This document shows, piece after piece, positions 25,129-36,300 of a DNA stretch of 64,000 nucleotides (positions are counted from its first letter, which is position 1; every line of letters begins with the position of its first letter). A program made the translations under genes and the position numbers. Under the pieces are notes generated by a model. The model did not search any database, was not told where the DNA came from, and saw nothing but the letters and a program-made list of their open reading frames with translations. The stretch comes from Lantana camara. Taxonomy: Eukaryota > Streptophyta > Magnoliopsida > Lamiales > Verbenaceae. The DNA lies in assembly GCA_037501455.1 (NCBI GenBank), contig CM074863.1, positions 55,905,501-55,969,500 on the forward strand, given 5' to 3'.

Positions 25129-25162
25129 GAATCCGAGGACGGATTCTTTTAAGGGGAAAGGT
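25129..25162 (+). promoter_or_regulatory. Element C pre-PPT hairpin and polypurine tract
   Basis: GAATCCG-AGGA-CGGATTC (25129-25146) forms a 7-bp stem. It is followed by TTTT and the purine tract AAGGGGAAAGGT next to the LTR start at 25163. The tract primes plus-strand DNA in LTR elements. Confidence 0.8.
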
Positions 25163-25726
25163 TGTAACGCCCCGGCTTTTTGGCCGTACAAGTATGACGT
25201 ATGTGTTTATTAATTGCACGATTTAATTATTTAATTGTTCTTAATTTCATTATTTTTTCATTTCATGTCATACTTGTATTTGTCCTTATTCGTTTTGAAT
25301 TTATTTGAATTATTTGAATTTGGGAACGTTTGAATGTATATGAATATGAATACGTGTTGTTTGCATTCGAATTGAATTCTGATTTTTGTGAAACCTTGGT
25401 ATACTTGAGTTATATGAGTTGTGATCATGTTTTAATGCTTGTTATTTGATTTCGGACTTGTTTGAGTTGGTTTTGGATTTATTTTGAGTTTTGGAACGAA
25501 ATCGAGGCTAAAGAGCATTTAGCGCACCTTTGGTTTCGGTTGTTGTATCTTGAGCTCGGGAACTCGGAATCGAGTTCGGTCACCTCCATTGGACTCGTGT
25601 CGATGACTCGGATCCGATGGAACAAACCTTATATTTTTCTAAGACCATTTGAACTCCCGAATTTCAACTGAAACGAGCATATCGCACCTAAAACAACAAT
25701 TCTTGACTATTTTTAAACTTCGAACC

Positions 25727-25734
25727 TATATAAA
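25727..25734 (+). promoter_or_regulatory. TATA box of element C LTR
   Basis: TATATAAA lies 30-40 bp upstream of a leader with CTCTCTCT and CAGCACCACC. It falls about 560 bp into the LTR, a normal U3 length. Confidence 0.55.
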
Positions 25735-25957
25735 CAAGCCTAAACCCTACCCCATGACCTAAACCCCACTTGCCACACCCCTCTCTCTCTTCCTGCTCAG
25801 CACCACCGAACCACCCCCCTCTCTCACACCAAAATTTCAGCAAAAAAGGGAAAAAGAAAGAAGAAGAGAGGAAGAAGAATAGAACTATTCAAACCTTGGA
25901 GAAATTGAGCTCATCTCCCTACCAATTCTCATTATTTCTTGAAGGTAAGCCTATTAT

Positions 25958-28900
25958 TGTAACGCCCCAACTTTTCTGTATTCTAATATGACGTATGTGT
26001 TTACTAATTTGCGCGAATTAATTGGCTATAAGTGTGTTCTATATTTAAATTTCATTATTTAATTGTTAAATATGTGATTAATTTAAATATATGCAATATG
26101 TGAATTGGAATGTATACGATTACTTGAACCACTTGTGCATGAATAACTTATGTGTTCCCTAATTTCGCATAAAAAATTATTATAATTACGTAATTATATG
26201 ATTTACTTTTATTATTATTTGAATAAGAGAATTATTGTACAAACTGGATTTAATTGTTACGTGAATTAATTGTCGAATGTTACTTAATTGCTTATATGTC
26301 CTTAAGTGAATATTTCTTTAATTAGAGGACTTAATTGCATGACATTTAATTGATCATCTTTTATAAAATTAGAACTTGATTGCATTACTTAAATAGCTTG
26401 AGGACCTAATTGCAAATTATGCTTTATCATCCATATATTTAGAAGTATCATGTAATCTCCATTTCATTTTATCATATTTCATACAAACACATTTGTTCCT
26501 TGGCCTCTCATTCACGATCAAATGTCAACAAGAAGGGGAAATTTAAGTTCATCATTTTCACGCTCAATCTTTGGAGGAATTATAAACTTTGAAGCATCAT
26601 CATCAACATAACCATCTCTCTTCTTCTCTTTTTCACTTCAAGGTAAAGATGAGAATTTGAGTGAATTCTTGAATGAATTGATGAGGTTAGGGTTATGATT
26701 TGATTGAGTAGTTTGTGTTTTAGTTGGTGAAAGTGTGATCATGAGTGGATACCATGAATTTTATGCAAGAAATTGTAGGTATATTGGAATACATGGCATG
26801 AACTTGTTGGGGTTTGATGTTGATGAATCTTGATGATCAAAGCATGTTTGCATGGATTAAATGTTGCTTAATTGATATATATGAGTTATATGCATGATAA
26901 ATGTTGATTTGGAGTGATTTAATTGCTTTGGAGTGGCTTGAGAGCCAAAATTCGTGCTTACCTTGTTCTTCCCGAAACCTTTTGCTACTGCTGGAGTGGT
27001 GGTCGCGCCCGCGACCGTTTTGTGACCATTTTGATCGCGGCAGCGACCAACAACCCGAGAGCTTTCTTTCTTTCCGTCGCGGCCGTGACTGTTTTTAGAG
27101 TAACTTTGTCGCGGCCGCGCCCACCTCATACGAACTCCGATTGACCTGATTTTTGAACCCACGGAAACCTATTGGAGTCTAGAATATCCTCCAATTAGAA
27201 TCACCTCAATATATTTTCTCATTTGTGAGATATGATCGTTTGAAAATTGTGTCGCTACTTAACCGAAATTTTGCTTTGACCCAACTTCAAACCTATGCCA
27301 TTTTCACCTCGATTTGAACCAAGACTCGTGCCACATACCATTGAAAATCTATATGTATCTAGTTTAATTTCCAACAAACAAAACCTAATTCCAACTTCTA
27401 AAACTTGAGATATCTCCAATTTTCTACAGCTTGTTCCTTTCCAAAAACTGTCAATTTTCGCCAAAATCCATCTTCTTGCGTTCCTTTCACCCCCTTGACT
27501 TCCGTATGTGTTCTAATTGATATGCTTATTTCACATGTTATATTATGTGTTAGGTTGTATATTTCAAAATTATGGCCTAATTGGAATGCCCGTTTTTTGA
27601 ATTATGAACTCACATGCTTTTATGTGTTACCTTGTAGAGCTTCCTTTGTATTCATTGCCCTTATACGAACTTTAACTTTATGAATTCCCAATGTATGCTA
27701 TTATATGCACTGTAAACATGTTTAAATATGTTCTATGAATACTTTATGAAGTTTATGGCCCGATTTGATATGAATCTTGAAAGATATGAAACGCATGAAT
27801 AGGAAACCACCATGTATTGAATACATAGAATGAATTACTCGATTATATGACATCATAACATCATTTATAACTTCTTGTGAGTTTCATATCGTGTTCATTG
27901 CATGCCGTGCGTCATATATGGTTCATTTGGAGTCTTGAGTCTCACGAACACGTTACATTGTCCTTTGTACAGTTTTCTCCAGGGCGGAGACTTGTCGGGT
28001 TCATAGGACACTTTCGGGTCCCCTTTTCTTCTTGGTATTGTTCGGTAAGAGGTGTACAGGTGGGTTTCTCTACTATTTAGTTAAATGACCCTATATCCCA
28101 ATGTGTAAAGATTTCGGCCAAAAGTATATATGTATATAGAGTCGTTTTACAGGGTCAATGATTTTCAAAGTAAAGCCCTTCTTTTATGAACCTACCAAAA
28201 GTTTTGGCGAGAAAGAATGAATGAATGCAAAGAATGGGGCCCAGGGACTTGGTGTGAGTGGTGACCCGAGGAGGCATGGGCTGACGGTGATCCCTCACAC
28301 TAGTTTCACTAATGAACGGCGTAACCGGACCTCGTTAGGAGTTAGCGAGGAATGGACGCTGAGTGCCATCTGGGGAGTCATGTTCCCCTTTTGGTCAATG
28401 AATGGATAGTTCGGGCTGATCACCCGGCCATCACCCGAAGGAAGAAGGTGTGAATGTTCATGAATGTGCACAAAAGAATGTAGTGCATGAAAGAAAGAAA
28501 GAAAGAATGAATGAAAGTTTAATGAACTACACGAGGAGTTGGTTGGAGATAATGCACGCCTACTCGCCGGGCTACAAAAGACCTAAAGAATGAAAATGAA
28601 CGTTATAATCCCTTTTGATGACTTCTTTATTTTACCCACTTGGGAAATGCTCTAAAAACTTCATCTGGGATTATAACCTGCATGTGAATGTTTAAATATT
28701 GTTGTACATGCTATTTATGCCTCATTTTATACCCACCAGTCTCCTATAGACTGAACCCGGATTATTCTTAGTGTTCTTGCAGGTTTGGAGTGCTAGGCAG
28801 GAAGTCAGGTCTTTTAAGTCTTTCGGTTAAGTCAGAGTCTGTCCATTTGCATATTGAACTATGATTTGTTTAATCTTTGAAGAATGTGAGATTTGTATTG

Positions 28901-29236
28901 ATTATTACTACTTTCATGAATTCAAGATAATCTTGCAGGAATAGAAAGAATCTGGAATTGATGTTTTATAATTTTATTGAATTTCGGGATTAGGTATCTA
29001 TGCTAGTTGAACCCGTTGCTCTTTGCTTACTTTGTTATTTATGATAGTACTTTGCTTCCGCATTGGTATTGTTTTGTTGGATTGTCCTATTTGGTTGCGC
29101 AAGTTTAGTTCCCGCCTAGCCTATGGAGTGAGTATGTCCCCGTTCGCCGGGATTTAGCTCGGGTATGGATCATCCATTTCATATTCGGGTCGGGTCTTGG
29201 TGCGGGGGATGTGGTGTCTTGCGCTCGGGTGCTACA
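25958..29236 (+). mobile_element. Complete solo gypsy LTR (family B, 3,279 bp)
   Basis: It runs from TGTAACGCCC to CGGGTGCTACA, with ATTAT on both sides (25953-25957 and 29237-29241), inserted within element C's 3' LTR. It contains donor-like TTCAAGGTAAAG (about 26638), a palindrome array (27001-27122), motif (27904-27935), exon-like block (27973-28059), hairpin CAGTCT-CCTAT-AGACTG (28737-28753) and TTGCAG (28777-28782). No coding region. Reverse pieces at 11299 and 44971 are related. Confidence 0.95.
27001..27122 (+). repeat. Palindrome array in the family B solo LTR
   Basis: Units are GGTCGCGCCCGCGACC (27001-27016, identical to one in the 6565-10086 LTR), GATCGCGGCAGCGACC (27033-27048), CGTCGCGGCCGTGACT (27075-27090) and TGTCGCGGCCGCGCCC (27107-27122). 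Start spacings are 32, 42 and 32 bp. Confidence 0.8.
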
Positions 29237-29679
29237 ATTATTGTTATGAGCTTCTCCTTGTGGTCATTTTATGCTAGCTTTTGCATGATTTCACCAAGTT
29301 TTGAGTTAGGATTGATGAAGATGATGAATATTAGAGTTCTTGCCCTTTTTTATGATTCAACTTGGATTCCTTGGTTTTTCTTCTAGTTCTTGAGCATTGA
29401 ATGATCCTAAGGCATGTATTTATATTGGTACGAACTTATATTACTTGGTTGTTGAAGATTTAATGACTTGCCATTAAAGAAGTTTGAAGGAATGGATTTG
29501 ATGATGAATTCTTGATGCTTCCCTTGAACTTTTGATGTCTTAATGTGATATAGCTTGTATGTATGAACTTATGGTCTGAATTGGTATACTTTTGGGTCGA
29601 GTTTTATGTTGGTAGCAAGCATTTTGGCTTCCCTCTTGAGCATGCTCCGTTTTTACGTTATTTTTGCTTCTGGAACTAA

Positions 29680-29797
29680 ATCCACGGCTGTGGATTTCCT
29701 TTTGAAAACCAATCCACGGCATGGATTTAGGGACTGATCTCGGGAAATTTCTGGATTGATATCCACGGCCGTGGATCTCAAATCCATGGCCATGGAT
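29680..29797 (+). repeat. Palindrome array, element C 3' LTR
   Basis: Units are ATCCACGGCTGTGGAT (29680-29695), a 15-bp unit lacking one central base (29712-29726), ATCCACGGCCGTGGAT (29761-29776) and the perfect ATCCATGGCCATGGAT (29782-29797). It is the sister of the array at 16861-16979. Confidence 0.8.
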
Positions 29798-31336
29798 TTT
29801 GTCAGCATTTTCTCGTTGTTCGTTTCCCGTTTTCTAGTGTCTCTTTGCTTGTTTAATCTTTCCCTAACCCCTTTTTATGATTCCTAAGCTTTGTTAACAT
29901 ACAATTGTACGTGTTATGATTGTTATATGAAAATTATGACTTGATTTGATATGAAGTGTGAAAGTTACGAACGTTTGAACGTGATATCTTCATGTATTGA
30001 ATGGATTGCTTGATTATGTAACTTCATGATATCATTTTACTTCTTATGAATCTCATATCATGTGCACAACATTTCCGTGCGCCGTTTGTGGTCATTTTGA
30101 GTCTCACTTCACCTTCTTTTGCACAGATACGGGTTTGGTCTGAGACGAGGGCGATCCTTGAGGCTCCCACTTTTCTTTTTCTACCTTTCAAGGTGGGTTT
30201 CTCTTCTAGTAGAATATGATGACCCTATATATATCCCTTATGTTAAATGATTTAAGACAAAATAGTATAATTATATATAGAGTATTTTCTTGAGTAAATG
30301 ATTGCAAACGTAAGCCTTTCCTTTATGAATCCTACCTATGATTTTGGACCGAGAACATGTTTATGAATGCACGGGCCCAGGGACTTAGTACATGTGGCTA
30401 TCCGGGGAGGCAAGGGCCGACGGTGATCCCATGTACTAGTCCCAACCAACTACGGTGATACCGGACCTCGCTAGGAGATTAGCGGGGAATAGGAGCTGAG
30501 TGCCCTTGGGGGATTCATGTACCCCCATTGGCCTACGTATGGACCGGTGGCCGGGTCTTGCAAGCTCGTCCACCACCCGGAGAGAAAAAGTGTATGTATG
30601 ATTACGATCATGTATGAGTACGAAAGAATTATGTGTGTGAATATGAATAATTAATGATATGGTTACACAAGGTGTTGGTTGGAGATAATTCACGCCCACT
30701 CACCAGGGCCATAACCTTATGATTGATTATGAATAAACATGATAGTCGCAATCCCGTTGATGTTTTCTTTGTTTTGCCTACTTGGGAAATTCTTATCAAA
30801 CTTCACACGTGATTAGGGCTTGCAGGAACGTGTTTAAATTCCGTGATATTATAGTATATGCCCTATTTTATAACCACCAGTCTCTTTTAGACTGAACCCA
30901 GTTTGTCTTCAGTTGTTTTGTGCAGGTGTTAGGAGGAGCTAGGTGGGAATTCGGGTCGTGTGCTAGAGTCTTGTATTCGTGTCTAGCTCTTTTCTTCTGG
31001 GGTTGAATACACTCTCTTTAATTATATTATGATGATAGTTTTGGGCGTATTATGTTATGTTTAGGCTGGGATGGCCGTGGATACTCGATTATTGTATATA
31101 AATTTCAGATATTTGTAACTTGAAGGTTTTGTTATGATGAATTGATTCCGCTCTTGATTTCGTTGCTCTGATTTATTTATTCCTGCACTTGTATGGTTTA
31201 AGGGTTAGTTCCTGCCTAGCCTAGCGTGTGCATTGTGTCCCCGTTCGCCGGGATTTGACACGTGTATGGACTTCCATTTCATATACGGGTCGGGTCTCGG
31301 TGCGGGGGATGTGATGCCTTGCGGTTGGGTGCTACA

Positions 31337-31839
31337 GTATCATATTTATTATATCCTATTGCTATTGTTTTGGATTGAGATCCTCTTTGATCTTATATAT
31401 ATATACATATATCTAAATAAATATACCTATAAGTTAATACGCCCTCACTTAGTCACTTTACCTAACTCTCTCTCGCCTGTTTTCAAATGCATGATTTCAG
31501 GAATCAAGGGAACGACACCTAGTGGTATCTTGAAGTAGTAAGATGCACATATTTCTGAGTATGTTCATATTTTAAATCGGTTATCCTCAAGTTTTGCACC
31601 AACCTGTCATTATGTTATACTCATCTTTTTTGTTAGTTTCTTCAATCAACGATAATAGCACTTGTTCTTGATGTGCGTTAACACCTCTGTTCATTTTCAA
31701 AGTTTAAATTTTCTATCTTCCACTGCACTGGGTCATGCGCTTTACTTGAGTATTACCTAGACCGTTCGTTGTAGTATTTCTCGAGTGTTAGGTCTATCTT
31801 GAACTTGGGGAGTATTGCGGTACGGGGGGAGGCGCTACA
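31337..31839 (+). mobile_element. 3' tail of a family A 5' LTR
   Basis: It ends GGAGGCGCTACA immediately before a tRNA-Met-type primer site, so it is the end of a 5' LTR. It begins where element C ends (C's right-hand target copy is GTATC, 31337-31341). Element C therefore probably inserted into this LTR; the left part of the LTR is not recognised beyond C. Contains a TATATATATA stretch. Non-coding. Confidence 0.65.
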
Positions 31840-32277
31840 GCTTAAAGTGGTTTCAGAGCTTCAGGTTACAGAAATCTGGGGTTCATAGAGTCTCACAAGT
31901 ATTCTCGTGTCTTTAGTGCTTAAATTGTGATCAATCATTGTTGTGGCGGCCGACCAGCATGTTATTTGTTACAATTGTAGAACTAAACTCTTCCTCAATC
32001 AAGTCAACCATATAGTCTCAATCCACACCAAAATCTTGAGTTTTATTGAATCCTTCAATATTTTCGAAACTATCCAATCGTTGATAGATTCGATTTCAAG
32101 ATCTACATCTTCTTCATCATGTTACTCACATTTCCAACTTGTGCTTTATTCTGCTAAATCTGTGTAATATGGTGCTTACTATTTGCCATTATTTGAAAAC
32201 ATGTACTTATGTGATCATCCGTAACACATTCTTAACCATCATACATTATATTCCTTATTAGGCAACTGCAGATCAAT
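31840..32277 (+). other. A-type element primer-binding site and leader
   Basis: TGGTTTCAGAGC (31848-31859) differs by one base from the TGGTATCAGAGC complement of initiator-Met tRNA used elsewhere here. An untranslated leader of about 420 bp runs to the gag start at 32278. A 74-codon frame at 31943 has no recognisable domain. Confidence 0.7.
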
Positions 32278-32514
32278 ATGTCTCCCCAAAGAACTGCTCA
32301 AGACACCACTCCCCCAAGAGAAGGTGCATCCTCAGCAGGAGGAAACTCTAAACTAGTAGATGCTCTAAAAGAAATAGTGCAGACATGCGCTAACGGGTCA
32401 AAAGGAAATAATGAGAAGACTTTGGAGAAATTTCTACTAATGAACCCCCCAAAGTTTTTCGGAGAACCAAGTGACGTGAAGGTTGAAACTTGGATAGCAG
32501 AGTATATGAAAAAG
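32278..32514 (+). pseudogene. gag: A-type element gag, N-terminal fragment
   Basis: It starts MSPQRTAQDTTPP and contains FLLMNPPKFFGEP followed by VETWIAEYMKK, the position of the conserved capsid-start segment (compare element D's RPPKFFKGNDMQAEMWL). Soon after, the sequence passes straight into integrase-tail coding sequence. The capsid core, nucleocapsid, protease, RT, RNase H and most of the integrase are deleted. The exact junction is blurred, around 32505-32520. Confidence 0.75.
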
Positions 32515-33030
32515 ATTGAGATTATTCGATAAAGAATGACGGCTGCCCAAGACAGATAAAAAGAGTTATGTCGATACTCAAAGAAGGGACATAGAGTTTG
32601 TGGTAGACAAAAAAGTATTCTTGAAAGCATCACCGAGAAAGGGTTTCACATGCATTGGGAAAGGTGAAAATTTGAGTCCCAAATACATAGGGCCTTTCAA
32701 AATCATAGAGCGTGTCGGACCAGCCGCGTACCGCCTAGACTTACCAGCAAATCTTACTGGAATACACAATGTATTTCATGTGTCCCAACTTCCTAAGTAT
32801 TTTGCTGATGACTCCCACATCCTACCCGTGGAAGAGGTACCACTATAACCTAATTTGACTTATGAAGTGAGACCAGTCGAAATCTTGGATAGGAAATTCC
32901 AAGAATTAAGGAACCGAAAAATCGCCCTTTGTTAAAGTGTTATGGAAAGGACATAGGACTAAGGAATAAAACTAGGAAAATGAGGAAAAGATGCAGAAGC
33001 ATTACCCAGAATTATTCCGAAACAGGAATA
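32515..33030 (+). pseudogene. pol: A-type element integrase C-terminus and chromodomain remnant
   Basis: It resumes in the segment that in element D precedes AAQDRQKSY, with two TAA codons (32530-32532 and near 32557) and a one-base shift after the second. The frame at 32600-32848 keeps [13 protein letters not shown] and [12 protein letters not shown], integrase C-terminal motifs. Chromodomain-like residues EILDRKFQELRN follow beyond a stop (near 32848), then further stops. Non-functional relic. Confidence 0.85.
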
Positions 33031-33066
33031 GAATCTGAGGACAGATTCTCTTTAAGGGGGTAGGGT
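33031..33066 (+). promoter_or_regulatory. A-type pre-PPT hairpin and polypurine tract
   Basis: GAATCTG-AGGA-CAGATTC (33031-33048) has a perfect 7-bp stem. It is followed by TCTTT and the purine-rich AAGGGGGTAGGG before the LTR start at 33067. Confidence 0.8.
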
Positions 33067-33322
33067 TGTAATAGCCCGGATTTCAGGACTAGGATGAGAA
33101 AGGTAAGTAAAGGGTTACAAGAAAGCGTTTATAACCTCAATCCGTTATGCATTCCATTTTATGTGAATTATGTGTCTTTATGTTCCTATTATGAGCATTA
33201 TATCACTATTCACCGATCCTTAACCTACACACACATTTCTTATGAAATCTTAGAAAGCTAGATTTCACATTTACCCGGATTCATATCCTAGCTTCTGCTA
33301 TTCCAAAACCTACTTTGAAAAT

Positions 33323-36300
33323 TGTAACACCCCGCATTTTCAGAGCAAGACACGATGCCGTTTCCGTGCGATTAGATTGTTATTTATTTAACTTTGCATG
33401 TGCTTGAATTGATTTAATTCACGCCTTAATTATTTAATTGACCCAATTGCAATCTTATGAAAATAAGTGGACTTAATTGAAATATGTGTTTTGTGCCTAA
33501 TTGCTCTTTAATTTAAATTATGTGGGCTAATTTGTAATTATTGAAATTTGGGGATCATTTTCTAATTATGAGAAATTCAATTTGGACTTATTTGAACACT
33601 ACTCTAAATCTTGGGGGTACTTTTATAATTTCTTAAACTTTAACTGGACTTAATTGACTTTGTATGGAACTTGGGGACTCAATCGCATCACCTATTTTCT
33701 TGAGGGACTTGTTCACAATTTATGGGAGTTGGGGCTGATATATCGTGTAAACCCTAGCTGCCATTTCATTTTCTCTCCTCCCACCTATCCTTGAGCAGCT
33801 GCGCAGTCACTTCTCCTCCTCCATGCCGAATCGCCACCATCTCCGGTCATCTTCTCCGAGGATGCGCCGCCGCCTCCGGTCATCTTCTCCGAGGATGTGC
33901 CGCCACTACGCTACCCTTTCATCTCCCTCACTCAACCTCTCTTATTTGTCTCTATTCTTTTCCCTTTCTCAGCCGCAAAGACTGGCGATGCCAGCAGCAG
34001 CGGAAATATCCGCCACCCATCCCCACCAACTCCGACCACGCTCCACCACAGCCATCCGTCGCCCCTCACTCCCTCTCGATCTTCAGTCGCGACTCAGCCC
34101 GCCAGCGCCAACTCTGTCGCCACCACCACCACAAGCTCACCACGGCGTCGGTTGTTCTAGATCCGGCGAGTTCTCTTCAGACCGCCACCCATTACCGCCG
34201 TCTCCGCCGCCCAGCGAGCTCTTCGCCACCATATGACCTCTGTCTCGGATCTTTATCTCTCTCTAGATCTGCCGGCAACAACCACCTTATTTCGCCTTCC
34301 TCATTCTTTGCTCAGATCTGAGCAGAACCGAGAAGCTCTCTTCCACAGCCAGTAACCATCAGTGACTAGCGGCACCACCTAGTCCATTTCCAACGACAAC
34401 CAGCAACAAACTCCCTGTTCCGCCTCTCCTTTTCTAACAACAGAAATAGAGCAGCTGCAAATCGAAGAAGCTGCCGCTTCGTCGCCAGTTTCAGCCACAA
34501 AACGAGCACTTCCACCACCACCGACTAGAATCGCGCCTGATGCCGTCACCTCCGCGGGTTTTCTTTTCTCCAGCAACCGTCGGAGTTGTCGCCGAGGCTT
34601 CTCCTTTCCCCAATTTCTTTGGTAAACCGTCAGACATTGTTTACCCTTAATTAAATTTTGTTTAAATATTCTGTAAATCAATTTCATATGTATTGTAATG
34701 GACTGATTTAAGTGTATACTAGGTTTCTGTATTTCATCAGAAATAAGATTAAATTAGATTGCTGAGAATTGAATTAATTAGATTTGAATTTGTATGATTT
34801 CTACATTTCAAAGTAAATATGATACAATTTAGAATTTATGAACCTGAGTTGCTGAAATGAATCGTACATGTATGCTTTGACCTTTTGGTTATATGCTATA
34901 GTCTATATATATATATATATTTCATCTCTTGCTGAATTGGATTTGATTCATGAAGAAATTCTAATTTCTTTCTGTATTGGATTGGATTATATTTCTAATG
35001 GGAATATGCTAATTATGGTGTAACTGTTTCGTGTTGCTCCAATTTAATTAAATAGAACAAACAAGTATGTTCTTAGAATAATGGTGGAATTGACCAATGT
35101 GTGTAACATGTGTATATGTCCATGTTTTGCAATTGAATGAAGATTGATTAATGTAAGAAGAAACTGAATATCACACCCTTCAAAGTTTTGAGCTGTTATT
35201 CTTTTAAATGTTTAATTCTCCAAGTGACTGTTATAGCATGTTGGTTAAGTAATAAATGAATTATTTTGTTTGTGGTAATTGAATTTTAATAATTAATATA
35301 GTTATTTGGTAGGAATTCAGGTAACCGAATTGAAATTTGGGTTGTAACCTATTTAATGAATTTTCAAATTGATAACTCTTAAGTAATCATGCATGGTGAC
35401 TCTAAGAATTAGATTGATTAAACATATTTTATATCTTTGCTAATATAATTTGAATTGAAATTTTAGTTAAACTTTAGATCTTTACAGAATGTAATAAATT
35501 GGGGACGATGAGTTTCGTTACTTACAAATTGTGTGCCATGAATATTGATGTATGGAATTTTATAAATGTATATGTATAACTATTCCATTTTACTATTTAA
35601 ATTATTAAACTAGAACTCTAAATCTTATAATTACAAGAATTTATGCATATGTATACCTTGTGTAGTAGTAGTATCTACGTTGTACCATGTAAGGTGAACG
35701 TACTTAAATTTAATTGATTGGTTTCTGGATAACACAGTTTGGATTCGTTTAATTGGTTCGCTTACTGAATTGTCTGAGATTAATTATATGTCTAATATGC
35801 AAAGTGAGATATTAATTGTGCACGTGAGCACTTTCATGTCAATTCTTGTAATTCCTGTAAACTTGTCATATCATAAGCATCTCATGTTGAGCATTGCCGT
35901 GCGTCTATGTGGTTCATGATTGAGTCTTGTCTCACGAGTACATTGTATTTCCTTTCTGTCCAGTAATCTCCACAGCGGAGACGACCCGATCAAGTTTGCA
36001 TTCATCTTGTCAGTTCTCGTTCCCATCGCTTCTCAGGTGAGGTTTAGGATTTTGTATAGTTATGCGACCTATGGCCTTAATATGCTGATTTTAACCCTTG
36101 CATGCGAGTATATCTATTATAGATACGTATGTGTTGGATATGATATGTTTATGACCTTGTGAATCAGCTCTGTTTTGGAAAATTAGATATGAAAGCATAT
36201 GTAAGCTGTTTTGAAAAGTTATGCTATAGAAACCCGTTTTTGAGGCATATATAAGCCAGTTTGGAAAATCAGTTATGTTATGATTATGTAGCGAGAATTG

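Larger units (their letters stand above)
15761..31336 (+). mobile_element. Gypsy (chromovirus) element C, broken, with nested solo LTRs
   Basis: Order: 5' LTR (15761-18517, first 174 bp missing), degenerate primer site, gag, protease, RT, RNase H, integrase, chromodomain remnant, polypurine tract and 3' LTR (25163-31336). The gene order (integrase after RNase H) is Ty3/gypsy. The long LTRs and C-terminal segment fit the Tekay/Del chromoviruses. A copia solo LTR lies in gag and a gypsy solo LTR in the 3' LTR. The base right of the element is GTATC; the matching left duplication is lost. Many stops and frameshifts make it inactive. Confidence 0.9.
25163..31336 (+). mobile_element. Element C 3' LTR, split by a solo LTR
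   Basis: It starts TGTAACGCCC and ends TGGGTGCTACA. Without the insertion (25958-29236 plus one 5-bp duplication) it is about 2,890 bp. It carries a TATA box (25727-25734), CT-rich leader and donor AAGGTAAGC (about 25942-25950), palindrome array (29680-29797), motif (30074-30104), exon-like block (30127-30192), hairpin CAGTCT-CTTTT-AGACTG (30878-30894) and TGTGCAG (30919-30925). Confidence 0.92.

Noticed and set aside
33791..34321. 176-codon open frame in the LARD-like LTR (and its twin at 40112-40642) as a gene
   Set aside because: Two other frames are open over the same C-rich DNA, the residues are low-complexity Ser/Pro/His/Arg, and no family is recognised; composition explains it. The exact repeat is the sister LTR.
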